From Marinobacter adhaerens HP15 (GTDB taxonomy: Bacteria; Pseudomonadota; Gammaproteobacteria; Pseudomonadales; Oleiphilaceae), in assembly GCF_000166295.1 (NCBI RefSeq), contig NC_017506.1, positions 4,154,001 to 4,218,000 of the forward strand: a stretch of 64,000 nt of DNA, read 5' to 3'. A model generated the notes under the pieces. It was not told the DNA's origin and did no database searches. It saw nothing but the letters and a program-made list of their open reading frames with translations. The position numbers and the translations under genes were made by a program. This document shows, piece by piece, positions 1-9,124 of the stretch. Every line of letters starts with the position of its first letter. Positions within the stretch are counted from its first letter, which is position 1.

Positions 1-14
1 AGGCCATTGATGTT

Positions 15-1079
15 ATGACAACAAGACCAGAGCTGGTAGATGTTCTCCCGGCCCACAAGTTCGACGAGCCCCGGCTCTTGGCCTGGCTACAGAAGTCGCT
101 GCCGGAATTTGGTAGTCGAATGGAGGTCAGGCAATTCCAGGGTGGCCAGTCCAACCCCACGTTCCTGCTGAAAACCGACAGCGGACGCTATGTACTGCGC
201 AAAAAGCCGCCGGGGAAAACCTTGCCGTCAGCTCACATGGTCGAGCGGGAATACAAGGTCATGCACGCTCTGGGCGAACACACAGACATGCCGGTGCCCA
301 ACGTTCGGGTGCTGTGTGAAGACACCGAGGTGATCGGCACACCGTTTTACGTGATGGACTATCTGGACGGGCGCATCATCACCCATTCAGCGTTGCGGGA
401 TCTGAACCATCGCGATCGGCTGCCGGCGTATTACTCTGCCATCGATACCCTGGCGGTGCTGCATTCAGTGGACGTGACCGCCGTTGGCCTGGGTGACTAC
501 GGAAGGCCGGAAGGCTACGTGGCGCGTCAGGTAGCGCGCTGGAGCAAACAGTACCTGGCCTCGAAAACCGATGACCTGCCCGCCATGGACAAACTGATGG
601 CGTGGTTGCCGGAACACCTCCCGGCGAAGGATGAAACTGCCATCGCCCACGGAGATTACCGCTTCGGCAACCTGATGCTGGCACCAGACCGACCGGCGGT
701 GATCGCCATTCTGGACTGGGAGCTGTCCACCCTGGGTCATCCTCTGGCCGATCTGGCCTATTTTTGCCTGCCCTTTTACCTGCCCGCCGACATGGAGGGT
801 ATGCGCGGATTACAGGGTGAAAACCTTGAGGCGCTGGGCCTTCCGGACGAGCAGGCCATTATCCGCCGCTACTGCGAGAAGACGGGACGAGAAGGCATTG
901 AAGACTGGCATGTGTATCTGGCGTTTTCGTTGTTCCGCCTCGCGGCGATTTTGCAGGGCGTCTACAAGCGGGCGCTGGATGGCAATGCCGCAAACGCCAA
1001 CGCCCTGGAAGTTGGCAAGCGGGCGAGCCTGCTGGCGGACACCGGGTGGAAGATTGCCTGCGAAGGTGCGACGTCCTGA
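15..1079 (+). CDS. phosphotransferase family protein (APH/ACAD10-11-kinase-like)
   Basis: This 354-residue protein has the aminoglycoside-phosphotransferase/choline-kinase fold. The catalytic loop HGDYRFGNLML is at about residue 214 and the metal-binding ILDWELSTLGHP at about 233. This subfamily is not for antibiotics. It groups with the kinase domain of ACAD10/ACAD11 and with LvaA of Pseudomonas putida, which phosphorylate 4-hydroxyacyl-CoA before elimination. The next gene, 30 bp downstream and co-directional, is an acyl-CoA ligase, and two acyl-CoA dehydrogenases follow nearby, which fits hydroxyacyl-CoA catabolism. The substrate is inferred, not shown. The ATG at 15 is preceded by only a short AGG at the window edge, so upstream context is missing. 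Confidence 0.85.
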   Translation: MTTRPELVDVLPAHKFDEPRLLAWLQKSLPEFGSRMEVRQFQGGQSNPTFLLKTDSGRYVLRKKPPGKTLPSAHMVEREYKVMHALGEHTDMPVPNVRVLCEDTEVIGTPFYVMDYLDGRIITHSALRDLNHRDRLPAYYSAIDTLAVLHSVDVTAVGLGDYGRPEGYVARQVARWSKQYLASKTDDLPAMDKLMAWLPEHLPAKDETAIAHGDYRFGNLMLAPDRPAVIAILDWELSTLGHPLADLAYFCLPFYLPADMEGMRGLQGENLEALGLPDEQAIIRRYCEKTGREGIEDWHVYLAFSLFRLAAILQGVYKRALDGNAANANALEVGKRASLLADTGWKIACEGATS

Positions 1080-1109
1080 GATATCAGATTTACCCTGGAG
1101 AATAACAAG

Positions 1110-2774
1110 ATGTTTGATCGTCACTACAAGGTCTGGCCCAAAGAACTGCCGAAAACCATGACGCTTCCGAAAACCAGTGTTTACACCAACCTGGAGATTT
1201 CGGCGCGGCGCTACCCGGACCATACCGCCATTATTTTCTACGACGCGCCGATCACCTACCGGCGTCTCAATGAGGAAGTCGAGACGTTGGCGGGTTACCT
1301 GCAGGAGCAGGGCGTGAAGAAAGGGGACCGGGTGCTGCTGTACATGCAGAACTCTCCCCAGTATGTGATCTCCTACTACGCCATCCTGCGGGCCGATGCC
1401 GTGGTGATACCGGTGAATCCGATGAACCGCTCGGCGGAACTCGAGCACTTTATTGCCGATACCGGAGCCACGGTTTGTTTGGCGGGGCAGGAATTGGCTG
1501 GCTTTATTGCGCCCATGATCGGCGACAGCAATCTTGACCAGGTGGTGGTGGCTTCCTACAGCACCTACATTGATCCCGAGACAGATCTGGACCTTCCTGC
1601 GGAAGTGGCGGCGCCGGTCTGGTCTCGGGACCTGCCTGGCGTTGTTACCTGGGAAGTGGCCATGGCGGCCGGATACGCACCGGGCCCTCACACGGCCACG
1701 CCGGATGACCTGGCGGTGATTCCCTACAGTTCCGGCACAACCGGTGCGCCGAAAGGGTGTATGCACACCCACCGGTCGGTGATGGCCACGGCTATCCACC
1801 GGATATTCTGGAACCTGACCACACCGGACAGCGTTCAGCTCGCCACCCTGCCGTTTTTCCACGTTACCGGCATGACGGGTTCGATGAATGGCCCCATAGC
1901 CGCGGGCGCGGCCTCCGTGATCATGACGCGCTGGGACCGAACCACCGCATCACGGCTGATCGAACGCTACAAAGTGACCGGCTGGACCAACATCGTCACC
2001 ATGGCGGTGGATTTTCTCTCAAACCCCGATATTGGCCAATACGATCTGAGCAGCCTCAACATGATTGGCGGCGGCGGGGCCACAATGCCTTCTGCCGTGG
2101 CCGAAAAGCTCAAGCGGATGACCGGGCTGGACTACATCGAGGGCTACGGCCTCTCGGAAACCATGGCAGCCACGCATATTAATCCCAATGCCCACCCCAA
2201 ATCCCAGTGCCTGGGCATTCCCGTTTTCGATGTCGATAGCCGGATTATTGATGTCGATACGCTGGAGGAGAAAGGTCCGGGCGAGACCGGGGAGATTGTT
2301 TCCTGTGGGCCCCAGGTAACCAGGGGGTACTGGAACCGGCCGTCGGAAACCGAGGCGGCGTTTGTGGAAATCGACGGCAAGCAATTCTTCCGGACCGGCG
2401 ATCTGGGCTATTACGACGAAGACGGCTATTTCTTCATGGTTGATCGCGTCAAGCGGATGATCAACGCCTCGGGCTACAAGGTATGGCCATCAGAAGTTGA
2501 AGGGATGATGTACCGGCATCCGGCGATACACGAGGTCTGTATCATTTCCGCGCCGGACCCCAAGCGGGGTGAGACGGTGAAGGCTTGCATTGTTCTGACG
2601 CCGGAAGCCGAGGGCCAGACCTCGGCTGGGGACATCATTGCCTGGTGCAAGGAACAGATGGCGACCTACAAGGTGCCGACCATGATCGACTTTGTAGACC
2701 AGTTGCCGAAGTCACCGACGGGCAAGCTGATGTGGCGGGCCTTGCAGGAGGAGGAATGGAAGGAAAAGAGCTGA
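1110..2774 (+). CDS. long/medium-chain acyl-CoA ligase (AMP-binding)
   Basis: A 554-residue ANL-superfamily adenylating enzyme that activates a carboxylic acid to acyl-AMP and then acyl-CoA. The P-loop-like motif IPYSSGTTGAPKGCMH is near residue 206. The acceptor motif GYGLSETMAATH follows near 345. The hinge and adenylation motif FRTGDLGYYDEDGYFFMVDRVK is near 430, here cited only by position and start (FRTGDLGY). The C-terminal catalytic lysine is in SPTGKLMW near residue 540. Length is normal for fatty-acyl-CoA synthetases. A GGAG ribosome site lies about 10 bases before the ATG. It sits 30 bp after the kinase-like gene, probably in one operon. The chain length and any branching of the substrate cannot be told from sequence. 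Confidence 0.9.
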   Translation: MFDRHYKVWPKELPKTMTLPKTSVYTNLEISARRYPDHTAIIFYDAPITYRRLNEEVETLAGYLQEQGVKKGDRVLLYMQNSPQYVISYYAILRADAVVIPVNPMNRSAELEHFIADTGATVCLAGQELAGFIAPMIGDSNLDQVVVASYSTYIDPETDLDLPAEVAAPVWSRDLPGVVTWEVAMAAGYAPGPHTATPDDLAVIPYSSGTTGAPKGCMHTHRSVMATAIHRIFWNLTTPDSVQLATLPFFHVTGMTGSMNGPIAAGAASVIMTRWDRTTASRLIERYKVTGWTNIVTMAVDFLSNPDIGQYDLSSLNMIGGGGATMPSAVAEKLKRMTGLDYIEGYGLSETMAATHINPNAHPKSQCLGIPVFDVDSRIIDVDTLEEKGPGETGEIVSCGPQVTRGYWNRPSETEAAFVEIDGKQFFRTGDLGYYDEDGYFFMVDRVKRMINASGYKVWPSEVEGMMYRHPAIHEVCIISAPDPKRGETVKACIVLTPEAEGQTSAGDIIAWCKEQMATYKVPTMIDFVDQLPKSPTGKLMWRALQEEEWKEKS

Positions 2775-2794
2775 CTGTTCTGGTTGTAACTCAC

Positions 2795-3205
2795 TCAGCC
2801 TGAGGGTTGTTCCTCGTCACTTTCCGTTGCATTGGAGCGGGCACTATCGGCCGGTAACGGGTCCCGGTTAACATACACCGAGCCCATAGGCTGAGAAGCC
2901 CGGCGCTGGAGCAGTTGCGCAAACTCCAGCAGCAGCTGTCTATCCTGTTCGAGCAGCGAAATGAACGTTGCGTTCAGGGCGACCTGCTCGGAATCCAGTT
3001 GCTTCTTCTCGGCAACCGAGAAAATGTCGGTGAGTGACAGGCTTAACGCTTGGGCGAGGCGGTAGAGCAGCTCAAGGCTTGGCCTTGCCTGGTCCCGTTC
3101 AATGCGGGAAAGGTTACCGACATGAGAGTCGCAACGCTCTGCCAGATCCGCAAGCGTCATTCCCCGCTCTTTTCTCAAACGCCTGATTGCCTGACCTAAA
3201 CTCAT
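2795..3205 (-). CDS. XRE-family transcriptional regulator
   Basis: A 136-residue protein with an N-terminal Cro/cI-type helix-turn-helix (residues 3-60; LRKERGMTLADLAERC then a recognition helix with NLSRIERDQ). A poorly conserved acidic C-terminal half follows, rich in Leu and Gln, that could form a helical dimerisation segment. I chose the ATG at 3205 because the family normally begins immediately before the HTH; an in-frame start at 3253 would add 16 residues unlike the family. It converges with the acyl-CoA ligase gene (stops 20 bp apart). It is a candidate local regulator of the flanking acyl-CoA genes, but no operator could be assigned to it. Confidence 0.8.
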   Translation of the reverse strand: MSLGQAIRRLRKERGMTLADLAERCDSHVGNLSRIERDQARPSLELLYRLAQALSLSLTDIFSVAEKKQLDSEQVALNATFISLLEQDRQLLLEFAQLLQRRASQPMGSVYVNRDPLPADSARSNATESDEEQPSG

Positions 3206-3501
3206 CGTGTGCCTCGGTTTCCAAGACAATGATATTACAGAGAAAATTCCCAACAGACAAAGTTTCTAAATGCACATAAAATCGCTTATAAATAAGCTTT
3301 CAAGGCATTAATTCGGTCTGCTCGGTCTCAATGAGTGGTCAGTTATTATCCTATTCCTATCGCTTCAGGTTGTAACCTGTTTTCCTCGTCTCTCAAGAAT
3401 AGGGGGCAGGAGGATCAGCCTCCCGCCGTTTACTGTCTGTTCAACGGGGGAGGCAGATCGGTTTGAGGGGTCCGGATCTCCGCTTCGTGGCGGTATCCGC
3501 T

Positions 3502-4638
3502 TTACTTTAACAACGCTGCATAACGCTCAAGATGGAAGTCGTCGTCGCCGAGCTGATGATTGATCATCACCAGGCGCTTGGCATAGTGGGCGAAGTTGTA
3601 CTCCCAGGTCATGCCGATACCGCCATGGGACTGGATGCCCTGTTCAGAGATGAACTGGCCGCTGCGGCCGATCACGTTCTTGGCGGCAGCGAGAATCCGG
3701 CGCCGTTCGTCGCTCTGGGGCTCGTCGGCAACACTCGCGGCCAGGATGGCCATGGAGCGGGCCTGTTCCAGCTCGGACATCATGTCGACCATCCGGTGCT
3801 GTAGCACCTGAAATTTGCCGATGGGCACGCCAAATTGCTTCCGCTGCTTGAGATACTCCAGAGTGAGGTCGCAGGCCACTTCCATGGCGCCCACGGCTTC
3901 GCCGCACAGCGCGGAAATAGCGCGCCCACTCTGGTATTCGATGACTTCGGCCGCCTTGCCTTCGTCTCCGAGCAGGGCGTCGGTGCCCAGTTGGACATTG
4001 TTCAGGAACAGGTCACAGCCTTTGGAGCCATCAATCGTCGGGTAGGTCCGGCGCTCCACGCCTTCCGCGTCAGCCGGAATCAGGAACAGGCTGATGCCTT
4101 CGGCATCGCGGCTGTCGCCGGAGGTTCGGGCCGACACCACCAGCACGTCGGCACAATGCCCGCCAATCACCACCGCCTTGCGGCCATTCAGCACGTAACC
4201 GTCATCAGACTTCTCGGCCCGGGTGTCGACGTCGTTCAGGTTGTAGAAGCTCTGAGGCTCTTGCAGCCCGACAGCCGCTCGAATCTCGCCGCTGGCAATG
4301 CCACCAAGCCACTGTTCCTGCTGGGCGCTGTTGCCGGCCTGGCTGATAAGCCCGCCACCCAGAACGACCGATTGCAGGTAGGGCTCTACGCAAAGGCCGC
4401 GTCCCAGTTCGGTCATCACGCTCTGCACTTCAACGCCAGTTCCGCCAAAGCCCCCGAGTTCTTCCGGGAATGGCACGGCCGTCAGTCCCAGCTCACCCAG
4501 CTGTTTCCAGAAATCCGCGCTGAAGCCCAGCCCGGATTCACTGTACTCCAGGCGCTTTTCAAAACTGTACTCACCGCGCACCAGGCGGGCCACGGTGTCC
4601 TGCAGCATCTGCTGCTCTTCGTTCAGTCGGAAATCCAT
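3502..4638 (-). CDS. acyl-CoA dehydrogenase family protein (small-subunit-like)
   Basis: A 378-residue FAD-dependent acyl-CoA dehydrogenase homologue. It has the N-terminal helical domain (LNEEQQMLQDTVARLVRGE), the mid beta domain (AAVGLQEPQS) and the C-terminal helical domain with RKQFGVPIGKFQVLQHR and QSHGGIGMTWEYNFAHYAKR. The usual catalytic glutamate segment near the C-terminus is not obvious. This is common in the partner subunit of heteromeric pairs such as the pimeloyl-CoA dehydrogenase small subunit. The gene lies 10 bp downstream of a second, more complete dehydrogenase on the same strand, so the two are probably co-translated and may form an alpha2beta2 complex. The substrate is unknown. 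Confidence 0.85.
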   Translation of the reverse strand: MDFRLNEEQQMLQDTVARLVRGEYSFEKRLEYSESGLGFSADFWKQLGELGLTAVPFPEELGGFGGTGVEVQSVMTELGRGLCVEPYLQSVVLGGGLISQAGNSAQQEQWLGGIASGEIRAAVGLQEPQSFYNLNDVDTRAEKSDDGYVLNGRKAVVIGGHCADVLVVSARTSGDSRDAEGISLFLIPADAEGVERRTYPTIDGSKGCDLFLNNVQLGTDALLGDEGKAAEVIEYQSGRAISALCGEAVGAMEVACDLTLEYLKQRKQFGVPIGKFQVLQHRMVDMMSELEQARSMAILAASVADEPQSDERRRILAAAKNVIGRSGQFISEQGIQSHGGIGMTWEYNFAHYAKRLVMINHQLGDDDFHLERYAALLK

Positions 4639-4648
4639 GGTCGCCTCC

Positions 4649-5845
4649 TTAAAGCCCGAGTATCATTTTCGACACGATGTTCTTCTGGATCTCGTTGGAC
4701 CCGCCGAAAATCGACAATTTGCGGTTATTAAAGTACTGGGGCGCTACCGGAGCGGCGTTCTCGTCCGACAGGAAGTCGCCGTCATAGTCCAGATCCAGTT
4801 CTTCTTCCACGAAGGGGATGGCGTAGGGGCCAATTGCCCGGCGGGCCAGATCATTGATGGTCTGTCGGATTTCGGTGCCGCGGACCTTCAGCATGGAGCT
4901 TTCCGCTCCCGGCATGCCGCCGCCCTCCACGGATGCGATGATGCGCAGATTGCTGATTGCCGCGGCCATCAGATCAATCTCGACCTGGGCAATACGCTGG
5001 CCAAACGACGCATCCTCAATCAGTGGACGACCGTTCTTCACCCGCCGGGTGGCCAGTTCCTTCAGGTGCTGCAGTGCAGCCTTGGAAATGCCAATGCCTG
5101 CCAGACCGGTGCGTTCGTAGGTCAGCAGATATTTGGCGTAGGTCCAGCCCTTGTCTTCCTCGCCCACCAGGTTCTCTGCTGGCACTTTCACGTCTTCGAA
5201 GAACACCTCATTCACTTCGTGCTCACCATCCAGGGTAATGATGGGACGCACGGTAATGCCCGGGGTGTCCATGTCGATCAGCAGGAACGAGATGCCTTCC
5301 TGGGCCTTCACTTCGGTGTTGGTGCGCACGAGGCAGAAAATCATGTTGGCGTGCTGGCCCAGGGTGGTCCAGGTTTTCTGGCCATTCACAATATAATGAT
5401 CGCCGTCGCGGACGGCCCGGGTCTTGAGCGAGGCCAGGTCTGAACCGGCCCCCGGCTCGGAATAGCCCTGGCACCACCAGTCTTCTCCGCTCAGGATTCT
5501 TGGCAGGTATCTCTGCTTCTGCTCTTCGGTGCCAAACTTGATAATGACCGGCGCCACCATGTTGACGCCGAAAGGCACGGAACGCGGCGCGCCATAGCGA
5601 GAGGATTCTTCATCCCAGATGTGTTTCTGGACCGGGCTCCAGTTCACTCCGCCGTATTCTTCCGGCCAGTGGGTGGCGTACCAGCCCTGTTCGCTGAGAA
5701 TCTTCTGCCAGCGCTGGTGGTCTTCCTTTGAAAGCCGGCGGAACCCCTTGACCTTGGCGGCAATATCCCCGGGCAGCTTTTTATCCAGGAACGCGCGGAC
5801 CTCATCACGGAAGGCGAGCTCCTCGGTGGTGTAATTCAAGTTCAT
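4649..5845 (-). CDS. acyl-CoA dehydrogenase family protein (large-subunit-like)
   Basis: A 398-residue acyl-CoA dehydrogenase that would oxidise an acyl-CoA to the 2-enoyl-CoA, passing electrons to ETF. The substrate/FAD motif GYSEPGAGSDLASLKT is near residue 130. The C-terminal FGGSNEIQKNIVSKMILGL is typical of the family. The start at 5845 (MNLNYTTEELAFRDEV) matches family N-termini and has AGAGAGG upstream; a longer in-frame ATG at 5902 would add an unlikely 19 residues. It is the first gene of a two-gene leftward operon with the small-subunit-like dehydrogenase. The upstream divergent region contains a perfect 14-bp palindrome that could be an operator. Confidence 0.9.
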   Translation of the reverse strand: MNLNYTTEELAFRDEVRAFLDKKLPGDIAAKVKGFRRLSKEDHQRWQKILSEQGWYATHWPEEYGGVNWSPVQKHIWDEESSRYGAPRSVPFGVNMVAPVIIKFGTEEQKQRYLPRILSGEDWWCQGYSEPGAGSDLASLKTRAVRDGDHYIVNGQKTWTTLGQHANMIFCLVRTNTEVKAQEGISFLLIDMDTPGITVRPIITLDGEHEVNEVFFEDVKVPAENLVGEEDKGWTYAKYLLTYERTGLAGIGISKAALQHLKELATRRVKNGRPLIEDASFGQRIAQVEIDLMAAAISNLRIIASVEGGGMPGAESSMLKVRGTEIRQTINDLARRAIGPYAIPFVEEELDLDYDGDFLSDENAAPVAPQYFNNRKLSIFGGSNEIQKNIVSKMILGL

Positions 5846-5985
5846 GAATAGCCTCTCTTGCTGGAAAGCGAAAACATATACCGCATGGCAGAATATCCCC
5901 ATATTCGAAGAAAAGGCGGGTATATGTCAATAAAAATGCAAAAGCGTGTACCGCTAGGCGAAACCAAAAAGCTTGAAAGTGGAGG

Positions 5986-5999
5986 AACGTTCGAACGTT
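5986..5999. promoter_or_regulatory. perfect 14-bp palindrome in the divergent intergenic region
   Basis: AACGTTCGAACGTT reads the same on both strands. It lies in the 286-bp gap between the leftward acyl-CoA dehydrogenase operon (start 5845) and the rightward small exported protein (start 6132). Size and position suit a dimeric-repressor operator, but no regulator can be assigned. The rest of this gap shows no other clear element. Confidence 0.4.
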
Positions 6000-6131
6000 G
6001 CCGAAGGAGTTTCTCCCGGAACCCGGCATTACATTGCGTAGTTTTAACCCGGTTTGGAGCTTGCATTGGGCACAAAAGCCTATATGTTTGTAAAAGGCGA
6101 GTCGTTCAGCTAACAACAGCAGACACCGAAT

Positions 6132-6458
6132 ATGCCGAGTTATTCCATTAACAGAAGCACCCTGCAATTCAGCCTCATGGCAGTGCTGATCACAGGCCTG
6201 TTTGTGGTGTTTCTCAATGGCTCGTCCCACCCGGCACTGGATCCTCAACTAGACGATCACCTGACGCCCACGCTGATCTCGGTTGACGGGACCGGCGACC
6301 CCTCGTCGCCGGATGCATCTGTTTCGATCACCTCACCCCTTCTGTTCCCAGGGGGGGATTTCCGGGCTGTCTTCTCGGCCAGCCTCGATTTCATTCAGCC
6401 ACCGCTCCGGCTGCTTAGCTACCCGGTGCTGCCCCAGGGCCCGCCCAGCCTCGTTTAA
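6132..6458 (+). CDS. small putative exported/membrane-anchored protein
   Basis: A 108-residue protein I do not recognise. Residues 11-30 are strongly hydrophobic (LQFSLMAVLITGLFVVFLNG), so it is probably exported with an uncleaved signal anchor. The remainder is rich in Pro, Ser and Asp and ends with YPVLPQGPPSLV. A second small protein 0.8 kb downstream (7289-7600) has the same layout and a near-identical ending, FPVLPQAPPGI, which supports this being a real gene. There is no strong ribosome-binding site, and the nearest upstream gene is divergent. The 72-bp gap to the CBS protein suggests possible co-transcription. Function unknown. Confidence 0.5.
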   Translation: MPSYSINRSTLQFSLMAVLITGLFVVFLNGSSHPALDPQLDDHLTPTLISVDGTGDPSSPDASVSITSPLLFPGGDFRAVFSASLDFIQPPLRLLSYPVLPQGPPSLV

Positions 6459-6530
6459 CTCTGACCATTACGGATTTGTCCCTGTGTACACAGGGAACTC
6501 CAACCTGAATTCAGATTCACGAGGTTTACC

Positions 6531-7130
6531 ATGAACAGTGTATTCAACGCATTGCCAGTACAGGATCTGGGACGCACCGGCGCGTTACCCACCGCCAAAC
6601 CCCTGTCTCATATAGGAAGCGAGGATTCGGCAGTCCACTTGCTGACAGACTTCTCCGAGCAGCGCCTGTCCGTTTTGAGTTCCGATATGTCCGTTTCGGA
6701 GGCGAGGTTGTGGATGAGACTTGCCGATACGTCTTTCAAGGTGGTGGAAAACCAGGCGGGGGATTGTCTGGGCATTCTGGCCATCGAAGATGTGAACGGC
6801 GAGAAGGCCATGAGTGTCGCCCATCGACAGGGAGTGCCCCTCAAGGACGTTCGGGTTCGCGATATCATGCGCCCGATAAGTGAGCTGCCGGCTATCCATT
6901 ATCAGGATTTGCGGGCGGCAACCGTGGGCGACCTGGTCAGCACATTCCGTGAGGTTCATGAAGGGTATCTGCTTGTGCTGGATGACGACCGGCATCAGCC
7001 TTCCCGTTCCTATCTCCGGGGACTGGTCTGTGCCGAAGAGCTTCTGCAGCGGCTGGACCTGGCGATCGATCTGGAGCATCGGGCAACCAAGTTCTATGAG
7101 ATCGTCCACGTGGTGAAAGGCGGCTTCTAG
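6531..7130 (+). CDS. CBS-domain-like protein
   Basis: A 199-residue soluble protein whose central part resembles a pair of CBS modules. A first module spans about residues 45-95 (VSEARLWMRLADTSFKVVE then CLGILAIEDV). A linker DVRVRDIMRPISELPAI has the classic VxDIM start of a second module, which ends near LRGLVCAEELLQRL at about residue 170. CBS pairs bind adenosine nucleotides and gate partner proteins, but no enzymatic domain is attached. GAGG precedes the ATG. It stands between two small exported proteins that share a C-terminal motif, so the three may act together; that is speculation. The CBS assignment is moderately confident, the role unknown. Confidence 0.65.
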   Translation: MNSVFNALPVQDLGRTGALPTAKPLSHIGSEDSAVHLLTDFSEQRLSVLSSDMSVSEARLWMRLADTSFKVVENQAGDCLGILAIEDVNGEKAMSVAHRQGVPLKDVRVRDIMRPISELPAIHYQDLRAATVGDLVSTFREVHEGYLLVLDDDRHQPSRSYLRGLVCAEELLQRLDLAIDLEHRATKFYEIVHVVKGGF

Positions 7131-7142
7131 TCTGGCAGCTGC

Positions 7143-7209
7143 CATCGGCGCTCCCCGGGGCGCCGATGATTCCCATGGAACCGGGAAAGCATCGAAAAAA
7201 ACGATGTTT
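7143..7209 (+). terminator. possible terminator after the CBS gene
   Basis: Two successive hairpins follow the CBS stop codon. The first is a 9-bp stem CATCGGCGC/GCGCCGATG (7143-7151 with 7160-7168). The second is a short stem CATCG/CGATG around seven A residues (7190-7206), followed by TTTATT. The second stem is weak, so termination is only possible. Confidence 0.4.
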
Positions 7210-7288
7210 ATTACCCAGAAAACCGTATTGAACCGATGCCGTAATCACGTGACACTCTCTACGACTTTAGTCACATCAAAGGACGCCC

Positions 7289-7600
7289 ATGCAGGACGCC
7301 CAACAAAAATGCCGGACGCAGGTGTTAAGCCTCTTCATAATTCTGGCATTGGGCCTGGTTTCATTGCCTACCCATTCTTCGGACACTGCGCCAGCCCCCC
7401 TGTCCTGTGATGCGGCTTTCTGCCCGTTATTGTCGGATGTGACAAGCGACGGTGGTCAGGAGGGAGGGCTTTCCCATGGCAACCGCATGCGGGATTTCAG
7501 TCTTCACCCGGCCGGAGTCCTTCCGGGCATCAGGGGCTATTCGGGCGTGGTGCATTGCGCCAGCTTTCCGGTCCTGCCGCAGGCGCCACCTGGCATCTGA
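7289..7600 (+). CDS. small putative exported protein, paralogue-like of 6132-6458
   Basis: A 103-residue protein with a hydrophobic N-terminal segment (residues 11-28, QVLSLFIILALGLVSLPT) that looks like a signal peptide. The middle is low-conservation and has three cysteines. It ends with FPVLPQAPPGI, which parallels YPVLPQGPPSLV in the small protein at 6132. An AAAGGA ribosome site lies just before the ATG. It is the nearest gene upstream of the pyruvate carboxylase pair (82 bp). I do not recognise the family; overall identity to its sibling outside the ends is low. Confidence 0.5.
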   Translation: MQDAQQKCRTQVLSLFIILALGLVSLPTHSSDTAPAPLSCDAAFCPLLSDVTSDGGQEGGLSHGNRMRDFSLHPAGVLPGIRGYSGVVHCASFPVLPQAPPGI

Positions 7601-7681
7601 GCTTTTGCTGACTGAAGGGCGTGCCTGCCCTTCGAACCAACCTTTCGATTTAAACGACTTCCATCACCTGGAGGATTTTCC

Positions 7682-9103
<1,422 letters not shown>

Positions 9104-9124
9104 AAGAACATCGGAGAGATCCCA

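Noticed and set aside
3419..3453. Imperfect hairpin CCTCCCGCCGTT...AACGGGGGAGG after the acyl-CoA dehydrogenase pair
   Set aside because: It has a bulge and no T-run on either strand, so I did not call a terminator. The 296-bp gap at 3206-3501 otherwise shows nothing clear.
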